The notes under the pieces: model-generated
What the model was told of the DNA's origin: nothing
Database searches by the model: none
Seen by the model: only the letters and a program-made list of their open reading frames with translations
Assembly: GCF_005405925.1 (NCBI RefSeq)
Contig: NZ_BJHV01000001.1
Location: forward strand, 2,666,001 to 2,730,000
Source of the DNA: Streptomyces antimycoticus
GTDB lineage: Bacteria; Actinomycetota; Actinomycetes; Streptomycetales; Streptomycetaceae
Direction: 5' to 3'
DNA length: 64,000 bases
Shown: positions 56,713 to 64,000 of the stretch, piece by piece
Numbering within the stretch: position 1 is the stretch's first letter
Layout of the letters: each line of letters starts with the position of its first letter
Made by a program: the position numbers and the translations under genes

Positions 56713-56751
56713 CCTCCTCATAACAGACCGATGGTTCTTTAGGAGTGCGTC

Positions 56752-57674
56752 ATGAGCGGCAACTGGACAGAGCAGCACATCCCTGATCAGCACGGCCGGG
56801 TGGCGATCGTGACCGGCGCCAACACCGGGCTGGGCTTCGAGACCGCCCGGATGCTCGCGGAGCGCGGGGCGGCGGTGGTCCTGGCGGTCCGCGACGTGGA
56901 GAAGGGCAAGCAGGCAGCCGCCCGCATCACCGGCGACGTCACGGTCCAGGCCCTCGACCTGGCCTCCTTGGACTCGATCCGGTCCGCGGCGGCCGACCTG
57001 CGCGCGGCCCACCCGCGCATCGACCTTCTGATCAACAACGCGGGCGTGATGTACACCCCGCGGCAGACCACCGCCGACGGCTTCGAGCTGCAGTTCGGCA
57101 CCAACCACCTCGGCCACTTCGCCCTGACCGGCCTGCTGCTGGACCGGCTCCTGCCCGTCCCCGGCTCCCGCGTCGTGACGGTCAGCAGCACCGGTCACCG
57201 CATCCGGGCCGCCATCCACTTCGACGACCTGCAGTGGGAGCGCTCGTACAGCCGCGTCGCCGCCTACGGCCAGGCCAAGCTCGCCAACCTGATGTTCACG
57301 TACGAACTGCAGCGCCGGCTCGCACCGCACGGCACCACGGTCGCGGTGGCCGCCCATCCCGGCGTGTCCAACACCGAGCTCGCCCGCAACACGCCCGCCG
57401 CGCTTCGCGCGCCCATCACCTGGCTCGCACCGCTGCTCACCCAGAAGGCCGAGATGGGCGCCCTGCCCACCCTGCGCGCCGCCACCGATCCGGCCGTCAC
57501 CGGCGGCCAGTACTACGGTCCCGGCAACCGGGGGAGATCCGCGGCTACCCGAAGCTGGTCGCCTCCAGCCCCGACTCCCACGACCAGACCGCCCAGCAGC
57601 GCCTGTGGACCGTCTCCGAGGAGCTCACCGGCGTGACATTCTCGGCGGTGACTCCCCAGCGGAGGGATTCCTGA
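56752..57674 (+). CDS. Short-chain dehydrogenase/reductase, apparent frameshift
   Basis: An SDR of about 307 residues after repair. The cofactor motif is VTGANTGLGFETARML, then INNAGVMYTPRQTT, catalytic Ser in VSSTGH and YGQAKLANLMF (Tyr/Lys) near residue 180. It resembles retinol dehydrogenase/WW-domain oxidoreductase-like proteins. At the run 57530-57534 (five G) the frame is lost after GPGNRG; a sixth G continues EIRGYPKLVASSPDSHDQTA to the stop at 57674. The catalytic part is upstream of the break. Controlled by the divergent TetR. Confidence 0.88.
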
Positions 57675-57745
57675 GGCCGCGACCGGATTCGAACCGGTGT
57701 GGACCGGCCCCGGCAGACCTCGCCGGGACCACCAAGCCGACTGTT
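57672..57745 (-). other. tRNA T-arm-like sequence, no complete tRNA
   Basis: On the minus strand ACCGG-TTCGAAT-CCGGT is a perfect T-arm followed by CGCGGCC, as in a tRNA 3' end, and a 5-bp hairpin lies in the anticodon-arm position. But loop position 33 is not T, and no GGCCGCG acceptor strand is found upstream. It may be an attachment-site scar or chance. Confidence 0.3.
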
Positions 57746-57753
57746 CACCGAGG

Positions 57754-57912
57754 TCATAGGTCCGCACGGTCGCGGTGGCGCGGGCAGCGGCAGGGCGGGA
57801 ACTGGCTGGACCGCAGGGGTTCGAGCTTGTCCTTGACGACGACGACCACCCTGCCGAGCTCCTGCGTCACGACCGCTCCGTCCGGCGAGACGCGGTAGAC
57901 GCGCATCGTCAT
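57754..57912 (-). CDS. Small Cys-containing protein, unknown
   Basis: A 52-residue frame starting MTMRVYRVSPDGAVVTQELG and ending FPPCRCPRHRDRADL. The PPCRCP C-terminus recalls short actinobacterial proteins encoded near XRE/DUF397 pairs. It is divergent from the XRE gene here. Existence is inferred from that resemblance and good codon bias. Confidence 0.45.
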   Translation of the reverse strand: MTMRVYRVSPDGAVVTQELGRVVVVVKDKLEPLRSSQFPPCRCPRHRDRADL

Positions 57913-58066
57913 CCGCGGAGCGGTGGATTCGGTGTGTGAGAACACGTTGACCCGTCTTTCCGGTTCGGCCAATTACGTTGTGTGCACATACCGTTGCGCT
58001 CCGGCGCGTAGGCTGGAAAGAGGCGACACGTCCCAGCCAAGATCGCGGGACAAGAGGGGATACACG
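57913..58066 (+). other. XRE promoter region
   Basis: Relatively A/T-rich (TTGACC near 57948, CAATTA about 17 nt on). A sigma-70-like promoter is plausible but not strong. Confidence 0.35.
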
Positions 58067-58915
58067 ATGCCGTTCCAGCCACGCGAACTCTTTCCCGACC
58101 GCTCCGCACGCGACCTCTTCGGCGCGGAGATCCGCCGCCACCGCGAGAAGGCGGACATGTCCTTACGGCGGCTGTCCGAGGTGCTGAACTACAGCAAATC
58201 GCACCTGGCACGGATCGAGGCGGCGGAATCCCTGCCGTACGACGACCTTCCGGCGAAGTTGGACGCGTGTTTCGGGACGGACGGGATGTTCGCGCGTATC
58301 TATGCGCTGGCGAAGAACGAGCCGTTCCCGGGGAAGTACCGGCGGGCCGTTGAGGTCGAGAACCGGGCGATGTTGATCGAGGACTACTCGTGCGCCACCA
58401 TCCCTGGGCTGTTACAGACCTCCGAACTCGCGAGGGAGTCACTGCGGATCGGCCACCGCCATGCTCCGGAAGCCGAAATCGAGGCACTGGTCAAGGCTCG
58501 CCTCGACCGGCAAGCACGGCTTGACCAACCTCATCCGCCAGAATGCTGGTTCATCGTGGATGAAGCGGCGTTGCGCCGCCCGGCGGGAGGGCCGGAGGTG
58601 ATGCAGCGCCAGATGGAGTTCCTGCTTGAGCGCGGGACACATCCGTACGTAACCCTTCAGGTGCTGCCGTTCAGTGCGGGCCACCATGTGGAAGCGGGCA
58701 ACTCCCTTATGCTCTTCACTCTGCCGGACAAGCCGATGCTGGCCTACAGGGAAGGCAGTCGTTTCGGGACGGTCATCGAAGACAAGGACGTAGTTGCGAA
58801 GCTCCGGAAGAACTACGATCTGTTGCGGGCCATGGCCCTCTCGCCCCGTGACTCCGAGGCGATGATCCGAGCCGTGATGAAGGAGTGGACCTTATGGGGA
58901 TCACCCCGGACTTGA
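58067..58915 (+). CDS. XRE-DUF5753 regulator
   Basis: A 282-residue protein typical of the many Streptomyces regulators paired with DUF397 proteins. HTH at about residues 13-70 (ADMSLRRLSEVLNYSKSHLA). The DUF5753 domain runs from about 90 to 275 (PGLLQTSELARESLR and TLQVLPFSAGHH). ATG 58067 follows GAGGGGA. The 3' end overlaps the DUF397 gene, and the amidotransferase overlaps that, giving a three-gene coupled unit. Confidence 0.9.
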   Translation: MPFQPRELFPDRSARDLFGAEIRRHREKADMSLRRLSEVLNYSKSHLARIEAAESLPYDDLPAKLDACFGTDGMFARIYALAKNEPFPGKYRRAVEVENRAMLIEDYSCATIPGLLQTSELARESLRIGHRHAPEAEIEALVKARLDRQARLDQPHPPECWFIVDEAALRRPAGGPEVMQRQMEFLLERGTHPYVTLQVLPFSAGHHVEAGNSLMLFTLPDKPMLAYREGSRFGTVIEDKDVVAKLRKNYDLLRAMALSPRDSEAMIRAVMKEWTLWGSPRT

Positions 58916-59103
58916 GCACCGTTACCTGGCGTAAGAGCAGCTACAGCAACAACGATGGAGGGCTGTGCGTCGAGGTCGCCGACAACCTCCCCGGCATCGT
59001 TCCCGTACGCGACTCCAAGAACCCCGACGGCCCCACCCTCATATTCCCGAACAGCTCGTGGAGCGCCTTCATAGCCAGCCTCAAGAAGAAGGCAGGGATG
59101 TGA
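58894..59103 (+). CDS. DUF397 protein
   Basis: A 69-residue DUF397 protein: WRKSSYSNNDGGLCVEVAD, then VRDSKNPDGPTLIF and the C-terminal WSAFIASLKK. Always a partner of XRE-DUF5753 proteins in these genomes. AAGGAG at 58880 precedes ATG 58894 by 8 nt. A GTG at 58885 is possible. It overlaps both neighbours. Confidence 0.9.
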   Translation: MGITPDLSTVTWRKSSYSNNDGGLCVEVADNLPGIVPVRDSKNPDGPTLIFPNSSWSAFIASLKKKAGM

Positions 59104-59822
59104 GCCGCCTCCTCGTCGTCCGCAACGCGGAGCGCAGTGGTCCGGGGCGGTTCCGGCCGTGGTGGGAGGAGATGGGGCTGACGGTCGTCGAAACCGATGG
59201 CGCGTCGGCCCCCGCGTCCCCGCAGGGTTTCGACGCGGTGGTCCTGCTCGGTGGTGGTTTCCTGCCGGATGCCGACGCATACGCGCCCTGGCTACCGGCC
59301 GAACGGGAACTCGCCAGGCGTGCCATCGCCGAGGACGTCCCGTTGCTGGGGATCTGTCTGGGAGCCCAGGTGCTCGCCGTCGCGGCGGGTGGGACAGTGC
59401 GCGGCGATCACGGTCGGCCCGAACGGGGCTCATGTGCCGTCCGGTTGAGGCCCGAAGCCGACACCGATTCCCTGTTCGCCGGGATACCGCGTGAGTTCCG
59501 CGCCATTCAGAACCATCGTGACCAGATCACCGCGCTTCCCCCCACCGCCGTCTGGCTCGCATCGAGCGACGCCTGTCCGGTGCAGGCGTTCCGGATGGGC
59601 GAGCGGGCCTGGGGCGTGCAGTTTCATCCGGAGGTGGGGGCGGACCGCCTCGACGGCTGGGACGAAGCCGCCCTGGCCGACGCGGGCCTGGACCTGCGCG
59701 CGCTCCGGGCCGAGGCCGAGCGGGTCGAGCCGGGGTCCGTGCGTACGGCACGGCGGCTGGCGGCGAACTTCGCCGATGTGGTCCGCCAGGCCGCCGACGC
59801 ACCGCCGACCCGGGCCTCGTAG
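59100..59822 (+). CDS. Class I glutamine amidotransferase
   Basis: A 240-residue protein: nucleophile Cys in GICLGAQVLAVAAGG and His/Glu in GVQFHPEVGADR, giving the full triad. The gene begins at a GTG overlapping the DUF397 stop (GTGA, 59100-59103). No synthetase partner is near. The role is unknown; it may be a free-standing gamma-glutamyl hydrolase or a GMP-synthase-like protein. Confidence 0.85.
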   Translation: MSRLLVVRNAERSGPGRFRPWWEEMGLTVVETDGASAPASPQGFDAVVLLGGGFLPDADAYAPWLPAERELARRAIAEDVPLLGICLGAQVLAVAAGGTVRGDHGRPERGSCAVRLRPEADTDSLFAGIPREFRAIQNHRDQITALPPTAVWLASSDACPVQAFRMGERAWGVQFHPEVGADRLDGWDEAALADAGLDLRALRAEAERVEPGSVRTARRLAANFADVVRQAADAPPTRAS

Positions 59823-59833
59823 GTCCGTAGGGC

Positions 59834-60601
59834 TCAGCGCAGCAGCAACTGAAGTCCGCCCAGCACCGTAGCCCCGATCACCAGCCGCTCGAAGAGCCGC
59901 TGATTGATCCGGTCCACGCACGCCTTACCGATGTACGCACCGGGCAGCACGAAGAGCGCCAGTAGCGCGTCCAGAAGCAGGGAGCGGGCGTCGATCAAGC
60001 CGAGGCCGACGCTGAAGGGCACCTTGGCGACGTTCACGATCAGGAAGAACCAGGCCGAGGTGCCCAGGAAGCCCAGCTTCCGGAAACCGGCGGAGAGTAG
60101 GTAGAGCGACATCACGGGGCCGCCCGCGTTGGCCACCATCGTGGTGAAGCCGCCGAGCACACCGTACGAACCGGCCTTGAGCCGGGCGCCCGCCCCGTCC
60201 GCGTCGGGCGTCGTCGCGGGGGTCTCCGCACGGGCCGCCGCACGCCGCCGCCACACCGTGACCCCGGCCATCAGCAGCAGGATCGCCCCGATGGACGTGC
60301 GCACCTCCGCGTCCCCGGCCCAGAGCAAGAACACCGTGCCCACCACGACCCCGGCCGCGACCGCCGGAAACAGCCGCACCAGGGTCCCCCAGTGGGCGTG
60401 CCGCCGATAGGTGCGCACGGCGAGCAGATCGCCGACGATCAGCAGGGGCAGCAGCACACCGGTCGACTCCCGGGCCGGAAGCACCGCCGCGAAGATCGCG
60501 AGGCTGACGGTATTGGCGCCGCTGACGGCGGTCTTCGAGAAGCCGACGAGTATGGATGCCGCCGCGAGCGCGGCGAACTCCCAGAGGGTAACGGTGTACA
60601 T
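59834..60601 (-). CDS. TauE/SafE family permease
   Basis: A 255-residue protein with about eight helices, typical of sulfite/organosulfonate exporters: AASILVGFSKTAVSGANTVS at the N-terminus, GVLGGFTTMVANAGGPVMSL in the middle. ATG 60601. Converges on the amidotransferase gene across 11 nt. The ion is unknown. Confidence 0.85.
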   Translation of the reverse strand: MYTVTLWEFAALAAASILVGFSKTAVSGANTVSLAIFAAVLPARESTGVLLPLLIVGDLLAVRTYRRHAHWGTLVRLFPAVAAGVVVGTVFLLWAGDAEVRTSIGAILLLMAGVTVWRRRAAARAETPATTPDADGAGARLKAGSYGVLGGFTTMVANAGGPVMSLYLLSAGFRKLGFLGTSAWFFLIVNVAKVPFSVGLGLIDARSLLLDALLALFVLPGAYIGKACVDRINQRLFERLVIGATVLGGLQLLLR

Positions 60602-60679
60602 GCCACCGGATGATTCCAGGCCACCGCGCGCCTGCCGGAGGCAGGGACCTATGGGGTGTCCGGCGGACCACGCGGCGGA

Positions 60680-60775
60680 GCCGCATGGCAAGGGCTCCGC
60701 CCCTGGACCCCGGGGTCTGGGGCGGAGCCCCAGTTGAGGGAAGGGGCGGGGAGGGGAACAGCCCGCCGCAGGCGT
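60680..60775. repeat. Streptomyces-type GC-rich intergenic repeat
   Basis: Shares GGGAAGGGGCGGGGAGGGGA with 12425-12444 and has similar flanks (CTGGACCCCGGGGTC, GGAGCCCC). It lies between two leftward genes. Confidence 0.5.
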
Positions 60776-60794
60776 CAAGACCCGCCGGACCCCC

Positions 60795-61376
60795 TCAGCG
60801 CACCCAACCCTGGAGCGGTTCGGTGTCCAGCGTGACGCTGACCGGCGCGGGCAGCGTGAGCGGCTTGCCGAACGGCACGGTCTTGGTGCTCTCGTACCGG
60901 ACCCCGTCGGGCTCGCTGAACACGGTGACCTCACCGGCCTCCCGGTCGACCAGCAGATACACCGGGATACCCGTCTCGGCGTAGGCGCGTGGCTTCTCCA
61001 CCCGGTCCCTGCGGTCGGTGTCGGAGTCGTAGGAGGTGACCTCCACGACCATCAGGACGGGATCGGCATCGGCCCACTCCCCCTGGCCAACAAACGCGTC
61101 ACCGTGGGCAAGGGTCCCGTCCGGGCGGGCATGGCCATTGCGGTAGGTCTCGACCTTGAGTCCCTGGTCATGCAGCCACAACTCGGGATGGGCCTGGATG
61201 CAGATCCGCGCCAGCCACTGGATGATCCGCCCGTGATCGCCGTCCGGCACCGGCGTGACCCCGATCTTTCCGTTGATGAACTCCCACCGCACTCCCTCCG
61301 CCACGCGGGCCGCCAGCCGCGCGTACTCCTCGAACTCCTCCGGCAGCATCTGCGGACGATCGTGGGTCGCGGTCAT
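60795..61376 (-). CDS. Uma2 family (PD-(D/E)XK-like) protein
   Basis: A 193-residue member of the Uma2 family of predicted endonucleases: RWEFINGKIGVTPVPDGDHG, then RPDGTLAHGDAF, the core LMVVEVTSYDSDTDRRDRVE and KPRAYAETGIPVYLLVD. Acidic and basic core residues are intact. Very abundant in Streptomyces; function unproven. ATG 61376 (MTATHDRPQML). Confidence 0.85.
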   Translation of the reverse strand: MTATHDRPQMLPEEFEEYARLAARVAEGVRWEFINGKIGVTPVPDGDHGRIIQWLARICIQAHPELWLHDQGLKVETYRNGHARPDGTLAHGDAFVGQGEWADADPVLMVVEVTSYDSDTDRRDRVEKPRAYAETGIPVYLLVDREAGEVTVFSEPDGVRYESTKTVPFGKPLTLPAPVSVTLDTEPLQGWVR

Positions 61377-61458
61377 GACCGGGAGCCTCCTTCGGGTGCG
61401 GTGCGCTCTCAGCGTAGTCGTTCTCAGGGGCCACCATCGGTGAGATAAAGGTGCACGC

Positions 61459-61623
61459 ATGGTGACTAAGCAAACTCGGGACGGGCTGTTGGAGCTGGTG
61501 GACTGGCTCCAAGAGGAGTATGAGCCGGTTACCGAGGAGGAGCGCGCCGCCGCTTGAGCAGAGCTGTGCGAGATCGACGCGGAACATAGCCGCCGTCTGC
61601 GGACGAGCCCATCCGCAGGGTGA
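61459..61623 (+). pseudogene. Small protein with in-frame TGA, divergent from Uma2
   Basis: ATG 61459 begins MVTKQTRDGLLELVDWLQEE, then EYEPVTEEERAAA and TGA at 61555-61557. In the same frame AELCEIDAEHSRRLR follows to a second stop at 61623. Before and after the TGA both parts look like one short acidic, helical protein, with Arg (CGA) the likely original codon. A nonsense mutation or base error is suspected. Confidence 0.45.
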
Positions 61624-61633
61624 TACTGGCCGC

Positions 61634-62505
61634 ATGAGCAGCCACGAGTTCGTGCGGGCCCGGGCCGGGCTCGAGAACGGACTCGGGGGATGGTGGTGAC
61701 CGCCGTCGGCTACCGGTCCGAGGGGATACCGCCGACGCTGCACCGGGGGCTGCCCTCCCCCTACCTGACGCTGATCTTCTCCCTGGAGGGCCCCGTCGTC
61801 GGCGGCGTCACGCCCGAGCAGGCGCGGGGGCCCGGTGCCTCGCGGACCGAGATCGTCGTCGGCGGTCTGCACCAGCGGCCCGCGTATATCGCCCAGGCCG
61901 GAAGCGAGGCCGGGGTGCAGCTCGCGGTGCATCCGCTGGCGGCGCGCACGCTGCTGGGGCTTCCGGCCGGGGCGCTCACCTCCGAGCTGGTCACCTCCGG
62001 GGCGGAGGTGCTGGGCAAGCGGGCCGCCGAGGTGCGGGAGCGGCTGTGCGAGCAGCGGTCGTGGGCGGACCGGTTCGCCACGCTGGGCACGTATCTGCGG
62101 GAGCGCGCGGCCGAGGGCGGGGACCGAACCCCGGTGCGCAGCGAGGTCACCGAGGCGTGGACGTGGCTGGCCCGGCATCGCGGGGCCGGGACGCTGACGG
62201 GTCTGGCCGAGCATGTGGCGCTCAGTCCACGCCGTCTGACCAGCGTGTTCCGGGCCGAGACGGGGCTGAGCCCCAAGCAGGCGGCGCGGCTGATGCGCTT
62301 CCAGCACGCCAGAAACACGGTGGTGCGGTCCGTGGCGGTGGGCCGGGCGCCGGACCTGGCCCGGGTCGCCGCCGAGTGCGGCTATTTCGACCACTCCCAC
62401 CTGGTGCGCGACTTCCGCCAGTACACCGGGGTGAGCCCGACCGCCTGGTTGGCCGAAGAGTGCCGGAATATCCAAGCCGGCGGGCAGCTCTACGGCGAAG
62501 AGTAG
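61634..62505 (+). CDS. AraC family regulator, apparent frameshift near N-terminus
   Basis: About 290 residues after repair. The first frame from ATG 61634 (MSSHEFVRARAGLENGLGG) ends in a stop after WW. A sixth G at the run 61685-61689 joins it to MVVTAVGYRSEGIPPTLHRG and the rest. The C-terminal AraC domain has two HTHs: LTGLAEHVALSPRRLTSVF and VAAECGYFDHSHLVRDFRQY-type. N-terminal sensor domain of unknown ligand. Adjacent VOC gene begins 5 nt after its stop and may be the target. Confidence 0.88.
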
Positions 62506-62510
62506 GTGCC

Positions 62511-62950
62511 ATGAACACCGCACCGAATCAGCAGCAGGAGCATCGGAAACAGCCGCGTGATCCGGCCGTCTGGCCCACGCTCCAGGCCCATGACGCCGTC
62601 GCCCTGATCGACTTCCTGGTCGAGACGGTCGGCTTTCTGCGCACGGCCGTCTACCAGGACGAAGACCGCGTCGCCCATGCCCAGCTCGACTGGCCGGAGG
62701 GCGGCGGCATCATGCTCGGCTCGTACGACCCGACCACCAAGAGCTGGTGCCTGGAGCCGGGCACCTTCGGGGGTACGTCGTCACCGACCACGTCGACGCG
62801 CTGTACGAACGGCTCACGGCGGCCGGAGTGCGGGTGCTCCGGCCGATCGAGGACCAGCCGTACGGCAGCCGTGAGTTCGCCATCGCCGACCCGGAGGGCA
62901 ACAAGTGGTCCTTCGGCACCTACCGGGGCGAGCCCCGGCCCGCCGAGTGA
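62511..62950 (+). CDS. VOC/glyoxalase family protein, apparent frameshift
   Basis: About 146 residues after repair. The first half (LQAHDAVALIDFLVETVGF, AHAQLDWPEGGGIMLGSYD) and second half (YVVTDHVDALYERLTAAGV, FAIADPEGNKWSFGTYRGE) are the two beta-alpha-beta modules of a VOC protein. The frame breaks at a five-G run near 62774-62778 (PGTFGG/YVVTD); a sixth G restores it. A metal-dependent or antibiotic-binding role is possible. Cotranscribed with the AraC gene. Confidence 0.85.
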
Positions 62951-62963
62951 TCGTTTTCCACCC

Positions 62964-64000
62964 TCATTCCTCCAGGTAGTGAAAGCCCGGCCGGGGGTGC
63001 ATCAGGAAGTCGTGGTGCGAGATGTTCCACGCGTACGCACCCGCCATCGCGAAGGCGACGCGGTCCCCCACCCGTAGCTCCGGGACCGGGATCCGGCGGG
63101 CCAGCACGTCCTTGGGGGTGCAGAGCTGGCCGACCAGCGTGACCGGCTCCGCCCGTACGGCCGGGCGCGCCCACGGCCGGGTCCAGGTGTCCCCGGTGTC
63201 CCCGGTGTCCATGGAGAGCACCTGGAACGGCTGGTCGTGCTGTTTGGTGGCGGGGGTGCGGAGGTGGTGGGTGCCGCCGCGCACCACCGCGAATGCCTCG
63301 CCCCCGCTGTGCTTGATGTCCAGCACCTCGGTGACGTACCAGCCGCAGTAGACGGTCAGCGCCCGGCCGGGCTCGATCCGCAGGGTCAGGCCAGGGTGGC
63401 GGAGGGCGAGGTCCGCCATGCCCTGGCCGTAGGCGGCCCAGTCGAAGCGGCGGTCGGGATGGGCGTAGTCCACGCCCATCCCGCCGCCGACGTTCACCTC
63501 GGTGAGGCCCAGGCCGTGGCGTTCGGACAGCTTCGCCGCCCAGTCGGCGATCGCGGCGGCCACGGCGACCTGCGCGGGGGCGTCGAGGCCGCTGGCGAGA
63601 TGGGCATGGATGCCGCGCAGCCGGAGCGGGCCGCCGTCCGACAGCCCGGGCGGGTCGTCGCCCGGGCTCGCTTCGGCGAACAGCGGAAGGCAGCGCTCCA
63701 CGGCCTCGGGGTCGAGGCCGAAGGGGCTCGGGCGGCCGCCCATGGCGAGGGCCGCGCCGCCCAGCTCGTCACCGGCCACCGGGAGATTGACGCGCAGGAG
63801 GACGTCCACGTCAGGGATCGCCGCGTCCTGCGCCGCCCCGGCCAGCAGCCGCAGCTCCTGCTCGCTCTCCACATGGAACCGCTCCACGCCCAGCGTCAGC
63901 GCCCGCCGTAGCTCCCCCTCGGTCTTGCCCGGCCCGCCGAAGGCCAGCGGCGCCCCGGGCACGGCCGCGCGGACATGCTCCACCTCACCGCCGGAGGCGA
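62964..64000 (-). CDS. Type III PLP-dependent decarboxylase, 5' end outside window
   Basis: About 345 codons of a DAP/ornithine/arginine decarboxylase-family enzyme. N-terminal barrel is partial (LAFGGPGKTEGELRRAL ... HVESEQELRLLA); the PLP-phosphate motif is VGGGMGVDYAHP. C-terminal beta domain has QLCTPKDVLARR with the substrate-contact Cys and MAGAYAWNISHHDF. The PLP Lys lies upstream of the window edge. The frame continues beyond the GTG at 63983 to the last base. Substrate unknown; siderophore or natural-product roles are common. Confidence 0.88.
   Translation of the reverse strand, partial: ASGGEVEHVRAAVPGAPLAFGGPGKTEGELRRALTLGVERFHVESEQELRLLAGAAQDAAIPDVDVLLRVNLPVAGDELGGAALAMGGRPSPFGLDPEAVERCLPLFAEASPGDDPPGLSDGGPLRLRGIHAHLASGLDAPAQVAVAAAIADWAAKLSERHGLGLTEVNVGGGMGVDYAHPDRRFDWAAYGQGMADLALRHPGLTLRIEPGRALTVYCGWYVTEVLDIKHSGGEAFAVVRGGTHHLRTPATKQHDQPFQVLSMDTGDTGDTWTRPWARPAVRAEPVTLVGQLCTPKDVLARRIPVPELRVGDRVAFAMAGAYAWNISHHDFLMHPRPGFHYLEE

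Noticed and set aside
57672..57745. Complete tRNA gene on the minus strand
   Set aside because: No pairing acceptor 5' strand, no U33 in the loop and no convincing D-arm; kept only as a T-arm-like site.

Overview
The window is high-GC actinomycete chromosome, almost certainly Streptomyces. The support is codon usage with G or C in nearly every third position, an XRE-DUF397 pair, DUF5925/AAA and DUF4331 genes, an ECF41-type sigma factor, a modular type I PKS, and core genes (homogentisate dioxygenase, GDSL lipase, DDAH) of the kind found together in Streptomyces chromosomes. No rRNA, intact tRNA, CRISPR array, insertion sequence or replication origin was seen.

Layout. 1-9.3 kb: 3' part of an MMPL exporter, class IV aminotransferase, SigJ-like sigma factor, DUF402 protein, and a leftward block of molybdopterin oxidoreductase, citrate transporter and MFS exporter. 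9.3-13.8 kb: TetR regulator divergent from hmgA, a GntR regulator and an ISP-type restriction/modification-like protein. 14-19.2 kb: DUF4331, TPR and NicO-type metal transporter genes. 19.3-24.9 kb: secreted GDSL lipase, a collapsed cell-surface polysaccharide locus with three truncated genes meeting at two junctions, an AAA ATPase that appears to start at CTG, and DDAH. 24.9-28.5 kb: small regulators, a methyltransferase-NUDIX fusion, a HigB toxin remnant with its intact XRE partner, and a second methyltransferase.

28.6-55.6 kb is a compact biosynthetic cluster. One very large PKS gene encodes a KSQ loading module, only two extension modules and a thioesterase. Beside it lies a full methoxymalonyl-ACP cassette (FkbG/H/I/J/K type). 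A divergent gene fuses a CMD/AhpD-like domain to a PD-(D/E)XK-like domain. On the other side sit an MFS exporter, an FAD monooxygenase, a two-component system and an MMPL exporter. The two exporter genes are each preceded by the same 149-nt leader, in opposite orientations, which brackets the export and signalling block. From domain content the assembly line should make a short propionate-primed triketide, probably carrying a methoxy group; I do not recognise a known product.

55.8-64 kb: AraC remnant, a TetR/SDR pair with clear dual operators, a small-protein/XRE/DUF397/amidotransferase group, a TauE/SafE permease, an Uma2-family protein with a broken small neighbour, AraC and VOC genes, and a PLP decarboxylase cut by the window edge.

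Sequence quality. At least nine places look like single-base losses inside otherwise intact genes (hmgA, response regulator, histidine kinase, PKS three times, SDR, AraC, VOC). Five are runs of five G (or C) where six would restore the frame. This is more like systematic base-calling error than decay, so these genes are annotated as single CDSs with the break noted.
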